A stretch of DNA of 64,000 nt from Candidatus Tectimicrobiota bacterium (GCA_026005175.1 BPKO01000001.1:62001-126000); one strand, 5' to 3'. Numbered from the stretch's first letter, positions 48,488-62,912 are shown. The notes: generated from the sequence alone by a model not told the origin. A program made the numbers and translations.

Positions 48488-51400
48488 TCAGGCGCGATCG
48501 GCGTGGAAGTACTCGGCCTCGGGGTGGTGAAAGACCAGCGCCGACACCGAAGCTTCCGGGTCCATCATGTAGCCTTCGGTCAGCTGCACGCCGATTTCCT
48601 CGGGCTCAAGCAGGGCAAAGAGCTTGGCCTGGTCCTCGAGGTTGGGGCAGGCCGGGTAGCCAAACGAGACACGGACGCCGCGGTACTTGGCCTGGAAGCG
48701 CTCGCGCATGGTCAGCTCCGGCGGGTCGGGAAAGCCCCAGGCAGCGCGCAGGTCCTGGTGGAGCTTCTCGGCAAAGGCTTCGGCCAGCTCGATGGCCAGG
48801 GCCTGGAGGGCGTGCGAGCGCACGTACTCGCCAGCCTCTTTGTACTGCTGCGCCAGCTCGCGCACCCCCTGGCCGCAGGTAACCACGAAGAAGGCCACCA
48901 CATCGAGCTCACCGCTCTCCACAGCGCGCACGTAATCGGCCAGGCACAGCAGGCGTCCTCCGGGCTGGCGCGGAAAGGTGAAGCGCTGCAGCAGGGTACG
49001 CCGGTCCTCGGGGTCGTAAACGAGCAAGTCGTTGCCCTGGCTCTGGGCCGGGAAGAAGCGGTAGACGCCGTGCGCCTGCAGCAGGTTCTGCGCCACCGCT
49101 TCGCGAAACAGGGTGTCGACGCGCTCCTTCACGGCCATGGCCTGCGGGTCGCCGCGGGCGAAGCGCTTGAGTACGTTGCCGCGCAGGCCCATGTGCTTGC
49201 CGTAAAGCATCTGCGGGTTGAGGTAAGGCCAGATCTGCTCCAGCGGCACGTGGCGCAGCACATGGCGCGCGTAGTCCGGAGGCTGCGGCACGGGCACGTC
49301 CTGGCGCACCGCCGAGCGCTGGCCGCTGGCTGCCACCGGCGCGGCCGCCGGCTGGCGGGCGGCGGCGCGCTGCTGCATGGCCAGCTGCGCTGCCCGCACG
49401 CGGCGCAGCAGCTGCTCGCGCTGGCGGGGATGGCACAGCTGATTGACCAGCTCCAGTCCTTCCATGGCGTCTTTGGCGTAAAGCACCGGGCCGCCGTAGG
49501 CGGGGGCGATTTTGGTGGCGGTAAAGGTGCTCGAAAGTGCCGCCCCGCCCACCAGCAAAGGCACGTGGATGCCGGCAGCCCGCAGGTCCTGCGCCGTCAC
49601 CACCATCTGCTGCGCCGACTTCACCAGCAGCCCCGAGAGGCCGATGAAGTCGGGCTTTTCTTGCCGGTAGACCTCGATGAGCGTCTGCGGCGGCACCTTG
49701 ATGCCCAGGTTGAGCACCTCGTAGCCGTTGTTGCGCAGGATGATGTCCACCAGGTTCTTGCCGATGTCGTGCACGTCGCCCTTGACGGTGGCCAGGACGA
49801 TTTTGCCCTTGGTGGCGCTTTCGTGCTTTTCCATGTGCGGCTCGAGGTAAGCCACCGCCGCCTTCATGACCTCGGCGCTGAGCAGCACTTCGGCGACGAT
49901 GAGCTCGTTGTTGTTGAACAGCCGCCCCACCTCGTTCATGCCGTCCATGAGCGGGCCGTTGATGATTTCCAGGGGCTGGTAGCGCTCCAGGGCGCGGTCG
50001 AGGTCGTCGAACAGCCCCTCCTTGCTGCCTTCGACGATGTAGCGGGCAAGGCGCGCTTCCAGGGAAAGGGAAGTGGCAGGCTGCCGCTGGCGCGCCTTTT
50101 TCTCTTTGTAGAAGGCGGCAAAGGCGCCCAGGGGGTCAGGGGCCCGCGCCAAAAGAGGAGGTCTTCTGCCAGGCGGCGCTCTTCCTCGGGAATCGAGGCG
50201 TAGCGCTCGAGCTTCTGGGTGTTGACGATGGCGTAGTCGAGCCCGGCCAGGGTGCAGTGGTAAAGGAAGACGGCGTTGAGCACCTCGCGCCCGGCGCTGG
50301 GCAGCCCGAAAGAGACGTTGGAGATGCCCAGGATGGTGGGGCACTCGGGAAAGGCGGCCTTGATGAGGCGCAGCCCCTCGATGGTCTCGGCCGCCGAGCC
50401 GATGTAGTTCTCGTCGCCGGTGCCCACGGGAAAGACCAGGGGGTCGAAGATGATGTCCTGCGGCGGCACGCCGTACTTGTGCACCAGCAAGTCGTAAGCG
50501 CGCTGGGCGATGGCCAGCTTGCGCTCGCGCGTCACCGCCATGCCCTGCTGCGGGTCGTCGTCGATGCAGCCCACCACCACCGCCGCCCCGTAAGTGTGCA
50601 GCAGCGGCACCACGGCGGCAACGCGCGCCTCGCCCTCTTCGAGGTTGATCGAGTTGATGATGGCTTTGCCCTGGCAGTGCTTGAGGGCCAGCTCAATAAC
50701 CCGCGGGTCGGTGGAGTCGATCATCAGCGGCACGCGGATCTTGGGCATGAGGTGAGGCAGCAGGCGGGCCATGTCGGTGTACTCGTCGCGGTCGGGGTTG
50801 GCCAGGCAGAGATCGAGCACCTGGGCACCGCCTTTGACTTGGGCGCGGCCGATCTCGGCGGCTTGCTCGTACTGGCCGCTGTTGATGAGGTCGCGGAACT
50901 TCTTGGAGCCAATGACGTTGGTGCGCTCGCCCACCAAAATGGGGCGGTTGTCGGCTTCCAGAGGCAAGTAGTCGAGGCCCGACACGGCGTGCTGGCGCCG
51001 GCTGACCGGCTGCCGCGGCGGCTTGCCGGCCACCAGCTGCGCCAGGGCGCGGATGTGTGCCGGGGTGGTGCCGCAGCAGCCGCCGACGATGTTAACCCAG
51101 CCCTGCTCGACGAAGCGGGCCCAGCTGCTGCGCCAAGGACTGCGGGGTTTCGTGGTACTGCCCTTCTTCGTCGGGCAGCCCGGCGTTGGGGTGGCAGCTG
51201 ACGGCCATGGTGGCCAGGGCGGCCAAGGCGCGCAGGTGGTCGGTCATGAACTCGGGGCCGGTGGCGCAGTTGAGGCCCACCGAGAGGGGGCGGAAGTGCT
51301 CGATGGCCGTGTACAGCGCCTCGATGCTTTGCCCGCCCAGCATGGTGCCCATGGGCTCGATGGTCACCGAGATCATCAGGGGCACGTCGCGGCCTAGCTC

Positions 51401-51937
51401 CCGCATCGCCTGCCGGCAGCCGAGCACCGTGGCTTTGAGGTTCAGGGTATCCTGGGCGGTCTCCACCAGCAGCAAGTCGACGCCGCCGGCGAGTAGGGCC
51501 AGGGCCTGCTCGTAAAACGCTGCCTGCACTTCATCAAAGGTGATGCCGCCGGTGACGGTGATGGTTTTGGTCTGAGGGCCAAGGGAGCCGGCGACAAAGC
51601 GCGGCCGCTCCGGCGTGCTGTAGGCGGCAGCAGCCTCTTTGGCTAGCTGCGCCGCCGCCAGGTTGATGGCCTGCACCTGCGCGGCCAGGCCGTACTCGCC
51701 CAGCACGATGCGCGTGCCGCCAAAGGTGTTGGTGCAGATGATATCGGCGCCGGCTTCCAGGTAAGCGGTATGGATCTGGCGCACCACGTCGGGGCGGGTG
51801 AGGTTGAGCTGCTCGTTACAGCCCTCGTACTCGGCGCCGCCAAAGTCGGCAGCCGTGAGCTGATAACTCTGCAGCACCGTGCCCATGGCCCCGTCGAGGA
51901 CCACGATGCGCGTGCGGAGCAAGTCGTGAATCGTCAT
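48488..51937 (-). CDS. metH: Cobalamin-dependent methionine synthase (two compensating frameshifts)
   Basis: Corrected length is about 1,149 residues. Order: homocysteine domain (DGAMGTVLQ; zinc Cys in GLNCATGP and VGGCCGTTP), pterin domain (RPILVGERTNVIGSKKF), B12-binding domain with GDVHDIGKN, and a C-terminal activation domain ending YMMDPEASVSALVFHHPEAEYF. Two one-base shifts split the frame: an extra base near 51117-51122 and a missing G near 50139-50145. Undoing both restores all family motifs with no net length change. It methylates homocysteine using methyl-THF and B12, directly linking to the nearby B12 operon. A possible promoter lies at 51996-52025. Confidence 0.92.
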
Positions 51938-51995
51938 GGCCTGCCACCCACCTGCCTGGTCGTTGCCATTTGCCCTGCCGGCGACCGTGTCGCCA

Positions 51996-52025
51996 AATGT
52001 ACCAGAAGAGGCCGCGGCAGCACAA
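51996..52025 (-). promoter_or_regulatory. Candidate promoter of metH-metF
   Basis: The minus strand has TTGTGC, 18-base spacer, TACATT, starting the transcript about 50 bases before metH ATG 51937. A 6-bp hairpin (GGCGAC/GTCGCC) follows. No SAM or B12 riboswitch was recognised here. Confidence 0.4.
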
Positions 52026-52033
52026 GCCGCGCC

Positions 52034-53461
<1,428 letters not shown>

Positions 53462-53579
53462 CGCTGCGTACTCCCACTCAAGACGTAAGGGTTGCCGAGG
53501 CGCTTTGGCATCTTATCGTCCGCTTGCCGGCGCAACTTTAACGGCACGGCGGCGGGGCCTTGCCGGTATGGAAGGCGGT

Positions 53580-54792
53580 CTAGAGCGGGATGACGCGCAC
53601 CATTTCGCCGCTGGCGACGGTTTCAACGTCTTCGGGAAGGTCGATGAGGCAGTTGGCCAGGCTCATGGAGCGCAGAATGCCAGAGCCCTGCGGCCCCGGT
53701 GGTGGTGACCGTGGCCTCTTCTCCTTCCTGGCGCAGGATGCCGCGCAGGAACGTGCGCACGCCGCGCCGCTTCTGCACGCTTTCCTGCAGCACGGCACGG
53801 GTGTACGGCCGGAACAACTCGCGGTGGCCGGTCATTTTGCGCAGCGCCGGCCGCACGAAGAGTTCAAACGTCACCATCGAAGCCACAGGGTTACCGGGAA
53901 GGGAAAAGACGGGCACCTGCCCCACGGTGCCAAAGGTCACCGGGCTGCCGGGGCGCAGGGCCACGGTCCAGAAGTGGACTTGCAGGCCGGCCTTGTCGAG
54001 GCAGGCGCGTACGTAGTCGAAGTCGCCCACCGAGACGCCGCCCGAGGTGATAAGCACGTCGGCGCGCAGGCCGCTGGCGATCCGCTGCGAGATCACTTCC
54101 GGATCGTCGGGGGCCACCCCTAGCAGCAGCGGGAGGCCGCCGGCTTCGCGCACCTGCCCGGCCAGGGTGTAGGAGTTGCTGTTGAGGATCTTGTCGGCGC
54201 TGTCGGCATCGCCCGGATCGGCAATTTCGTCGCCGGTGGCCAAAATGGCCACCCGCGGCTGCTGATAGACCAGCACCTGCGCCAGGCCCACCGAGGCGAG
54301 GAGGCCCAGCTCGGCCGGACGCAGCGGCGTGTGCTGCTGCAGCACGCATTCTCCCAGGGCGATGTCTTCCCCGCGCGGCCGCAGGTTGCTGCCGGGACGC
54401 GGGGCGCGGTAGATGGCCACTTGCGTGTCGCTGCCGTTGGTCTGCTCCACCGGCACCACGGTGTCGGCACCGGCGGGCATAGGGGCCCCGGTCATGATTT
54501 TGATCGCCGTGCCGGGCTTGACTTCCTGAGTGGGCCGCTTGCCGGCAGGCAGGACTTCGAGCACGGGGAGGCGCACGGGGCGCTCGGGGGTAGCAGCAGC
54601 GATGTCATGGTGGCGCACCGCATAGCCGTCCATGGCGGCGTTGTCGTGTGGCGGGATGTGCCGTGGGGATACCACGTCGGTGGCCAGCACGCGGTGGAGA
54701 GCGGCCAGCAGCGGCACTTTCTCGATGCCCAGCGGCTGCACGTGCTGGAGCACGATCTCCTGCGCTTCGGCAACCCGGATGCCCTGCTTCAT
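53580..54792 (-). CDS. moeA: Molybdopterin molybdenumtransferase (one frameshift)
   Basis: Corrected length is 403 residues. Conserved MoeA segments are DNAAMDGYAV, IMTGAPMPAGADTVVPVE, RPRGEDI, ILATGDEI, ILITSGGVSVGDFDYV and FSLPGNPVAS. The last 30 residues shift frame at a run of four G/C at 53694-53697; removing one base gives the intact tail (GPQGSGILRSMSLANCLIDLP). MoeA inserts molybdate into adenylylated molybdopterin. ATG 54792 (MKQGIRVAEAQE) is the family start. It is divergent from thiI, with a possible promoter at 54834-54862 (TTGCCA-17-TACTCT). Confidence 0.9.
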
Positions 54793-54833
54793 CGCCGTTT
54801 GCCTTTCGCTTGCTTGCTGGTGGGTATCATCAT

Positions 54834-54862
54834 AGAGTAACGCGACCGCGCGTGCATGGCAA
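54834..54862 (-). promoter_or_regulatory. Candidate promoter of moeA
   Basis: The minus strand reads TTGCCA, 17-base spacer, TACTCT, about 40 bases before moeA ATG 54792. It lies back-to-back with the thiI promoter. Confidence 0.4.
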
Positions 54863-54877
54863 GAGCCCGCGTCCGGG

Positions 54878-54906
54878 TTGACACGGCCCTCAGGGTTCCC
54901 TACGAT
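54878..54906 (+). promoter_or_regulatory. Sigma-70-like promoter of thiI
   Basis: A consensus TTGACA, 17-base spacer and TACGAT precede thiI ATG 54934 by 27 bases, leaving only a short leader that still holds the GGAGG site at 54923-54927. Confidence 0.7.
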
Positions 54907-54933
54907 GAAATTCCCCTCTTGCCGGAGGCCTGT

Positions 54934-56130
54934 ATGTCGGCCGAGCGCGAGCAGTACGCCGTCCTTCACTACGCCGAAGCCAGCCTCAAGGGGAAAAACC
55001 GCCCGCTGTTTGTGCGCCGGCTCATGCACAACATCCGCCAGGCCCTTGCCGACCTAGGCGAGGCGGAGCTGCGCCCTCTGGCCGGCCGCCTGCTGCTGCG
55101 CCTGCCGGCCAGCGTGCCCTGGGAGACGGTGGCCGAGCGGCTGGGGTGGGTGTGCGGCCTTGCCAACTTTGCCCGCTGCACGCCGGCGCCGCACGATCTG
55201 GAAGCCATCAAGCGGGCGCTCGACGCGCTGCTGGCAGGCCGGCAGTTTGCCAGCTTTCGCGTGCAGGCGCGGCGGGCTTTCAAGGAACTCCCCTTTAGCT
55301 CGCAAGAGCTCAACCGCGAGCTGGGGGCGCACGTGCTCAAGACGCACGCCACGCGCGTCGACCTCGCGCATCCCGAGCTCACCATCTACGTCGAGCTGGT
55401 GCCGCGCCTGGCGCTGCTTTACCTCGAGAAGCACCCCGGGCAGGGCGGACTGCCGGTGGGCAGCAGCGGCCGCCTACTCAGCCTGCTGTCGGGCGGCCTC
55501 GACTCGCCGGTGGCCGCCTACCGCATGCTCAAGCGCGGCTGCAATGTCGACTTTGTCCACTTCCACAGCTACCCTTACCTCGACCGCACCTCGCAGGACA
55601 AGGCACGGCAGCTGGCGCAGCTCCTCACCCGCTACCAGTACGCGGCGCGGCTCTTTCTGGTGCCTTTTGGCGAAGTGCAGCAGCACATCGTCAGCGCCGT
55701 GCCGCCGCCTTACCGGGTGGTGGTTTACCGGCGCTACATGGTGCGCATTGCCGAGGCGCTGGCGCAGCAGACGGGGGCCCTGGCCCTGGTCACCGGGGAG
55801 TCACTTGGCCAGGTGGCCTCGCAGACCCTGCACAACCTGCGCACCATCGAGGCGGCGGCCACCCTGCCCATCCTGCGGCCGCTGATCGGTATGGACAAAG
55901 CCGAGATCATTCAGCAGGCGCAGGCCATCGGCACCTATGCCATCTCGGTGCTGCCGGACCAAGACTGCTGCACCCTCTTTGTCCCGCGCGCGCCGGCCAC
56001 GCGCAGCGAGCTGGCTGCCGTAGAGGCGGTCGAAAAAGCCCTCGATCCTGCCCAGCTGCTGGCCCTGGCGCTGGGCGGGGTGCAGGAAGTCGCCCTGTGC
56101 TTTCCGCCCCCTCGCCCTGAGCCCGCTTAG
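54934..56130 (+). CDS. thiI: tRNA 4-thiouridine synthase/sulfurtransferase
   Basis: A 398-residue ThiI of the short type. An N-terminal ferredoxin-like region plus THUMP domain (about 60-165) binds tRNA. The PP-loop ATPase motif SGGLDSPVAAYRML lies near residue 184. A conserved Cys is in PDQDCCTLFVP. There is no C-terminal rhodanese domain, so the sulfur relay must use another carrier or the Cys pair. ATG 54934 is set by the GGAGG site. Roles: s4U8 in tRNA and possibly thiamin thiazole synthesis. It ends against the 56127 gene, with a 3-base overlap. Confidence 0.92.
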   Translation: MSAEREQYAVLHYAEASLKGKNRPLFVRRLMHNIRQALADLGEAELRPLAGRLLLRLPASVPWETVAERLGWVCGLANFARCTPAPHDLEAIKRALDALLAGRQFASFRVQARRAFKELPFSSQELNRELGAHVLKTHATRVDLAHPELTIYVELVPRLALLYLEKHPGQGGLPVGSSGRLLSLLSGGLDSPVAAYRMLKRGCNVDFVHFHSYPYLDRTSQDKARQLAQLLTRYQYAARLFLVPFGEVQQHIVSAVPPPYRVVVYRRYMVRIAEALAQQTGALALVTGESLGQVASQTLHNLRTIEAAATLPILRPLIGMDKAEIIQQAQAIGTYAISVLPDQDCCTLFVPRAPATRSELAAVEAVEKALDPAQLLALALGGVQEVALCFPPPRPEPA

Positions 56131-56535
56131 GGGAAGCACTTCTGCACGTGCAGTCCGTCTTCGTCGAACCAGTAGTGGCGAAAGTCGGAGATGGGGATCT
56201 TGGCTTGCAAGCAGAGGGCGCGCACCGCGGCGCAGTGCTCACGCGGCAGGTAGAGGTACGAGGCCGCCTGCAGCTGCGTCAGGGTGCGCCAGCGCTGCAG
56301 GGGCCGCCGCTTCGTCGTGCAAGGTGTCTGGTGTTTCCACTAGGCCGACGATTTCCACTCGCCGGCTCACGTTGCCCACCGCCACCAGGTGCGGGTAGTG
56401 GCCTTTGACGGCACGCTGCCTGAGGTGGTCCGTATTGGTGTACACGGTATAGACCTGGGCATTAAAAGCCTTGGCTGCGATCTCGCGGATGCACGTCTCC
56501 AGAGAGGGGGTCTGGGCGGTGGCAGTCTCACTCAT
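56127..56535 (-). CDS. Conserved-looking protein of unknown function (one frameshift)
   Basis: Corrected length is 135 residues; no family recognised. The N-half has SLETCIREIAAKAFNAQVYT and HLVAVGNVSRRVEIVGLVET, suggesting a small alpha/beta fold, possibly nuclease-like. The C-half, reached after a one-base shift near 56300-56308, reads RWRTLTQLQAASYLYLP and DFRHYWFDEDGLHVQKCFP. A complete and sensible tail ending at a stop beside thiI supports a real gene and an indel. ATG 56535 is the best start. Confidence 0.6.
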
Positions 56536-56622
56536 ACGCGCGTTCCCGTAGCGGTGGTCTCGCTCCGGTGCGTAATGATAGCACACAGTAGCAGCGGTGC
56601 AAGTCGTGGCGGCAAAAGGCCG

Positions 56623-56651
56623 TTGACAGGCTTGCCCGGCGCGAGTACTAT
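56623..56651 (+). promoter_or_regulatory. Sigma-70-like promoter of acs
   Basis: A consensus TTGACA, 17-base spacer and TACTAT lie about 90 bases before acs ATG 56741. Confidence 0.72.
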
Positions 56652-56740
56652 GCTGCATACCTGTGCGCAGCCCTGGGGAAGGCAATCTGTCCCTCACTCA
56701 CCACGTCTCCAGCCCCGTCGGGGTCGAGAGGAGGAAGAGC

Positions 56741-58837
<2,097 letters not shown>

Positions 58838-58890
58838 CGGCCCGGCGGGGGCAGCGGCACCGCAGCCGTTGCCCCCTACAAGGAGGGAAG

Positions 58891-59337
58891 ATGCCCGAAC
58901 CGCTGCCCGTGGGCACCCAAGCCCCTGACTTCTGCCTTCCCGCGACCGGGGGCAAGACCGTGTGCTTGCACGACTTCCGCGGCAAGCACCACGTGGTGCT
59001 CGTTTTCTATGTCGGCGATAACACCCCGGAGTGCAACCGCCAGCTGGCCGCGTTGCAAGAAGCGCTGCCCGAGCTGGAAGCCTGTGGCGCCACGGTGCTG
59101 GGGATCAATCCCGGGGCGCTGGAGGATCACGAGCGCTACGCGCAGCAACTGGGGCTGTCGTTTCCGCTGCTGCACGACGCCGGGGCGCAGGTGGCGGCGC
59201 TTTACGGCGCCCGCCAGGAAGACGGCACGGTGCGCCGCACCGTCTATATCGTCGATCGCCAGGGCATCGTGCGCTACGGCAAGCCCGGTATGCACTGGAA
59301 CGAGGCGTTTTTTTCCACCCTGACCTCGCTGGCCTGA
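58891..59337 (+). CDS. AhpC/TSA-family peroxiredoxin (BCP-like)
   Basis: A 148-residue thioredoxin-fold peroxidase. The active site reads VGDNTPEC: the catalytic Thr and peroxidatic Cys are kept, but the usual Pro of PxxxTxxC is Val. The later GMHWNEAF replaces the typical tail. It reduces hydroperoxides using thioredoxin-like partners. A strong AGGAGGG site precedes ATG 58891. It follows acs by 53 bases and may be co-transcribed. Confidence 0.85.
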   Translation: MPEPLPVGTQAPDFCLPATGGKTVCLHDFRGKHHVVLVFYVGDNTPECNRQLAALQEALPELEACGATVLGINPGALEDHERYAQQLGLSFPLLHDAGAQVAALYGARQEDGTVRRTVYIVDRQGIVRYGKPGMHWNEAFFSTLTSLA

Positions 59338-59341
59338 GGGA

Positions 59342-59366
59342 GGGCGCTGCCGCGCGGGCAGTGCCC
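59342..59366. repeat. Inverted repeat between convergent genes
   Basis: A 10-bp stem (GGGCGCTGCC with GGCAGTGCCC, one G-T pair) lies between the peroxiredoxin and indolepyruvate oxidoreductase stops. No T tract follows, but the position fits a convergent termination signal. Confidence 0.4.
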
Positions 59367-59372
59367 CAGGCC

Positions 59373-62300
59373 TTAGGAAGCGGACACCGTGGCCAGCGGC
59401 GTGGAAGCCGTTAGGCGTTCGAGCTGCTGCGCCACCAGCTCCTTGGCACGAGCGGCGTTGCGCAGCTTGATCTCTTCGTAGCCGCGGATGGCATCCGGGG
59501 CGTTGGCCACCACCAGCGCCAGGGCATGGTTGTCTTCGTTGAGGTGGGCCAGCACCTGCTCGATCGCCTGGCGGTACCAGACGATGAGGCGGCGCTCCTC
59601 ACGCCGCACTTGGGCATAACCAAAGACGTCCAGCGGCGTGCCGCGCAGCTTCTTTAGCTTGGTAAGCACGCGCAGCGGCACGTTGAACCAGGGCCCCAGC
59701 TTCAGCTTGCGCTTGAGCCCCAGAGCGCGCAGCAGGGGCGGATGGAAGTGGTAGTAAACCTTGCGTGGCGCCGTGAACTGGCGGCGCAGCTGCTCCTGCC
59801 ATTCCGGCTTGAGGTGAAGCCGCGCCACTTCGTACTCGTCCTTGTACGCCATGAGCTTGTAAAGGTAGCGGATGACGGCGTGCGTCAGCGCACTCTGGCC
59901 GGGGCAGGCCTCGGCTTCGCGCGCCGCTACTTTCAGGACAAAGTCGACGTAAGACGCCGCGTACGCCACGCTCTGGTAGGCGATGAGCTCGGCGATGCGG
60001 ATAGCCAGCAAGCGCTGCGCTTCGGCGTCCAGGTGCTGGCAGCGCGCCAGCAGGCGCTCGTAGGCCTCGGCCTGGCGGGGCGTGAGGCGCTGTCGCGCCG
60101 CAGCGCGCTCCTCGGCCAGGCTGCGCGGGCGCGGCAAGGCCAGCGCCAGCACCTCCTGGGGCCGGTGCACGTAGAGGCGGCCGTAGCGGAACGCCTGCAG
60201 GTTCTGCGCCACCGCCACGCCGTTAAGGACGATGGCCTGCTCGATGCTCTCGGCGCGCAGCGGGATCCACCCGGCCTGATAGGCCACCCCCAGCATGAAG
60301 AGGTTGGTCAGCATGTGGTCGCCAAAGAGCCCTTCGGCAAGGCTGCCGCCGTCGACGTAGAGGTTGTGCTCGCGCCGCGTGTACTGGTCAATGGTGCGGC
60401 GGATGGCCTCCTCGGTGGGGAAGAGAATGGCATTGTTGCGGATCATCTCCCCGGTGGGGATGGGCGTGGTGTTCACCACCGCCACGGTGCGCTCGGGGTG
60501 GGTGCGGTCGAGGTTCACCGGGTTGACGCCGCCCAGGGCATCGAGCACCAGGTAGAGGTTGGCGGTGCCCATGCCGACTTTGTTGGCGGCCACCGGCTTG
60601 CCCTCGCTGAGGATGACGTTGGAAAGCACAGCGCCGCCTTTTTGGGCCAGACCGGTCTGGTCGAGGTTGAGCAGCATCTTGCCTTCCATGAGGGCGGCGT
60701 AGCACAGCAGGGCATTGACCGTCACCACCCCGGTGCCCCCCACGCCCGGGATGTAAATGGCATAGGTGTCGGCAATCGTCGCCTTGCTGGCCGGCTCGGG
60801 CACGGCGTCGGCCGCCAGCTCCGGGATCGGCTTGCGCGCCAGGCCGGTGCCGGGCGCGACTTCTACGGTGACAAAGGAAGGACAATCGCCGTCGAGGCAA
60901 GCGTAGTCCTTGTTACAAGACGACTGGTGGATGCGGGTTTTGAGGCCAAACTCCGTCTCCACCGGGTGCAGCGACATGCAGTTGCTCACCTCGCCGCAGT
61001 TGCCGCAGCCCTCGCACACCTCTTCGTGAATCAGGGCAAAGACGTTGGGCTCGGGCTGGATGCCGCGCTTGCGCTGCCGGCGCTTTTCGGCGGCACACTG
61101 CTGGTCGTAAATGAGCACCGTCACTCCGGGGATGGCCTCCAGCTCGCGCAGGGCCTCCTCGTACTTTTCCCGCGGGTAGAGCTTGGTGAGGTGGGAAAAG
61201 CGGGCATGGCGCCAGCGCCGAGGCTGCTCCGAGACCACGATGATCTGCTTTACCCCTTCTGCGGTCAGGCTGTGGGTGAGGGCCGGGAGGTCCATGGCCC
61301 CTTGGGCCCGCTGGCCGCCGGTCATGGCCACGGCGTGGTTGTAAAGCAAGCGGAACGTCATGTGGAGGCCAGCGGCGACGCAGGCGCGCAGCGCCAGGCT
61401 CCCGGAGTGGAAGAAGGTGCCGTCGCCGAGGTTCTGCACGATGTGGCGCGTGCCGCTAAAGGGCGAGGCGCCGATCCAAGGGGCTCCCTCACCGCCCATC
61501 TGCGTCAGGTAGCGGACGTGGCGCGCCGGCTGCTCGATGAGCCCTGCCATGCCGTGGCAGCCGATGCCGCCACCGGCGATCCACCCTTCCGGGGTGCGCG
61601 TCGAGCGGTTGTGCGGGCAGCCAGAGCAGTAGTTGGGTTTGCGCACCAGGAAGGGGTCGTAGTGGCGGGCCCGGATGGCAGCCAGGGTCTGCAGGCGGGC
61701 GGCAATGCCCGGGGCATGGCCGAGGCGCTGCAGGCGCGGGCCAAGGCGCTCGGCGATGAGGTCGGCGTCGAGCTCGCCGTGGATGGGGAAAAACGGGGCC
61801 CCGCTCTCGGTGAACTTGCCCACGATGCGCGGCGCCTGCGGCAGGCCGTAGAGGCACTCGCGCAGCTGGGATTCAAGGAAGCTGCGCTTTTCCTCCACCA
61901 CGATGATTTCTTCGAGCCCGCTGGCAAAGCGGCGCACGATGTCGGGATCGAGGGGGTAAATCAGCCCCAGGCGCAGCACGCGCACCCCCAGGCGCTGCAA
62001 GGCGTCGCTATCGAGGCCCATGTCCAGCAGCGCCTGGCGCATGTCGGCATAGCTTTTGCCGGCACTTACCAGGCCGATGCGGTCGTCGCCGGTGTGCTCT
62101 TCGATGCGGTTGAGGTGGTTGGCGCGGGCATAGGCCAGGACGGCGGCATGCCGCTCGTAGAAGAGGTGGCGTTCGAGCTCCACCGTGCCCGGCGGCAGAA
62201 ACGTGGCGTCCTGCCGTTTCTGAAAGGGCTTGCCGTCGATGAAGACCTCGGGAAGAGTGATGGCGGGACGATCGGGGCTCACCTCCACCACGCTGCCCCC

Positions 62301-62912
62301 GTCGCACAGATTGGTCACCACTTTCAGCGCCACCCAGCAGCCGCTCAGGCGCGACAGGGCAAAAGCGTGCAGCCCCAGGTCGAGGAACTCCTGGACGCTC
62401 GAGGGATAGAGGATAGGGATACCGGCGCTGACGTAAGCAAAGTCGCTCTGGTGGGGCAGCGTCGAACTCTTGCAATTGTGGTCGTCGCCGCCGAGAATGA
62501 TGGCGCTGCTGTGCGGGCCGGTGCCGGCGAAGTTGGCGTGCTTGAAGACGTCACCGCAGCGGTCCACCCCCGGTCCCTTGCCGTACCAGATGCCGTTGAC
62601 GCCGTCGAACTTGGGATGGGGAAAGAGATGCACCAGCTGGCTGCCAAAGACGGCAGTGGCCCCCAGCTCTTCGTTGACAGCCGGGTGGTGGACGATGTCG
62701 TGTTCGCGCAGCAAGTGGCCCAGGCGCGCCAGGGTGAGGTCGTAGCCGCCCAGCGGCGAGCCTTCATACCCGGAGATAAAGGTACCGGTGCGCAGCCCGG
62801 CCCGCACGTCGCGGCGGTGCTGGTCAAGGGGCAGGCGCACCAGCGCCTGGATGCCCGTCAGGTAGACGCGGCCCTCGGTGACCAGATACTTGTCGTCCAG
62901 GGTCACGGCCAT
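59373..62912 (-). CDS. Indolepyruvate ferredoxin oxidoreductase, fused alpha-beta type
   Basis: This 1,179-residue enzyme oxidatively decarboxylates aryl pyruvates to aryl-CoA, reducing an electron carrier. The N-terminal half holds pyrimidine/TPP parts (GYEGSPLGGYD; YCSGCPHNRSTRTPEG; GGIGCHGMA). Mid-protein cysteines CEGCGNCGEVSNC and CNKDYACLDGDC may bind [4Fe-4S]. The C-terminal half is the gamma-type domain (GVGGTGVVTVNALL). ATG 62912 has AGGAGG. The fused single-chain layout is known from proteobacteria. It is driven by the strong promoter at 63095-63124 across a leader of about 170 bases. Confidence 0.92.
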   Translation of the reverse strand: MAVTLDDKYLVTEGRVYLTGIQALVRLPLDQHRRDVRAGLRTGTFISGYEGSPLGGYDLTLARLGHLLREHDIVHHPAVNEELGATAVFGSQLVHLFPHPKFDGVNGIWYGKGPGVDRCGDVFKHANFAGTGPHSSAIILGGDDHNCKSSTLPHQSDFAYVSAGIPILYPSSVQEFLDLGLHAFALSRLSGCWVALKVVTNLCDGGSVVEVSPDRPAITLPEVFIDGKPFQKRQDATFLPPGTVELERHLFYERHAAVLAYARANHLNRIEEHTGDDRIGLVSAGKSYADMRQALLDMGLDSDALQRLGVRVLRLGLIYPLDPDIVRRFASGLEEIIVVEEKRSFLESQLRECLYGLPQAPRIVGKFTESGAPFFPIHGELDADLIAERLGPRLQRLGHAPGIAARLQTLAAIRARHYDPFLVRKPNYCSGCPHNRSTRTPEGWIAGGGIGCHGMAGLIEQPARHVRYLTQMGGEGAPWIGASPFSGTRHIVQNLGDGTFFHSGSLALRACVAAGLHMTFRLLYNHAVAMTGGQRAQGAMDLPALTHSLTAEGVKQIIVVSEQPRRWRHARFSHLTKLYPREKYEEALRELEAIPGVTVLIYDQQCAAEKRRQRKRGIQPEPNVFALIHEEVCEGCGNCGEVSNCMSLHPVETEFGLKTRIHQSSCNKDYACLDGDCPSFVTVEVAPGTGLARKPIPELAADAVPEPASKATIADTYAIYIPGVGGTGVVTVNALLCYAALMEGKMLLNLDQTGLAQKGGAVLSNVILSEGKPVAANKVGMGTANLYLVLDALGGVNPVNLDRTHPERTVAVVNTTPIPTGEMIRNNAILFPTEEAIRRTIDQYTRREHNLYVDGGSLAEGLFGDHMLTNLFMLGVAYQAGWIPLRAESIEQAIVLNGVAVAQNLQAFRYGRLYVHRPQEVLALALPRPRSLAEERAAARQRLTPRQAEAYERLLARCQHLDAEAQRLLAIRIAELIAYQSVAYAASYVDFVLKVAAREAEACPGQSALTHAVIRYLYKLMAYKDEYEVARLHLKPEWQEQLRRQFTAPRKVYYHFHPPLLRALGLKRKLKLGPWFNVPLRVLTKLKKLRGTPLDVFGYAQVRREERRLIVWYRQAIEQVLAHLNEDNHALALVVANAPDAIRGYEEIKLRNAARAKELVAQQLERLTASTPLATVSAS

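Noticed and set aside
51938-52033. Possible SAM or cobalamin riboswitch before metH
   Set aside because: Only one 6-bp hairpin is present and no conserved aptamer segments were found.
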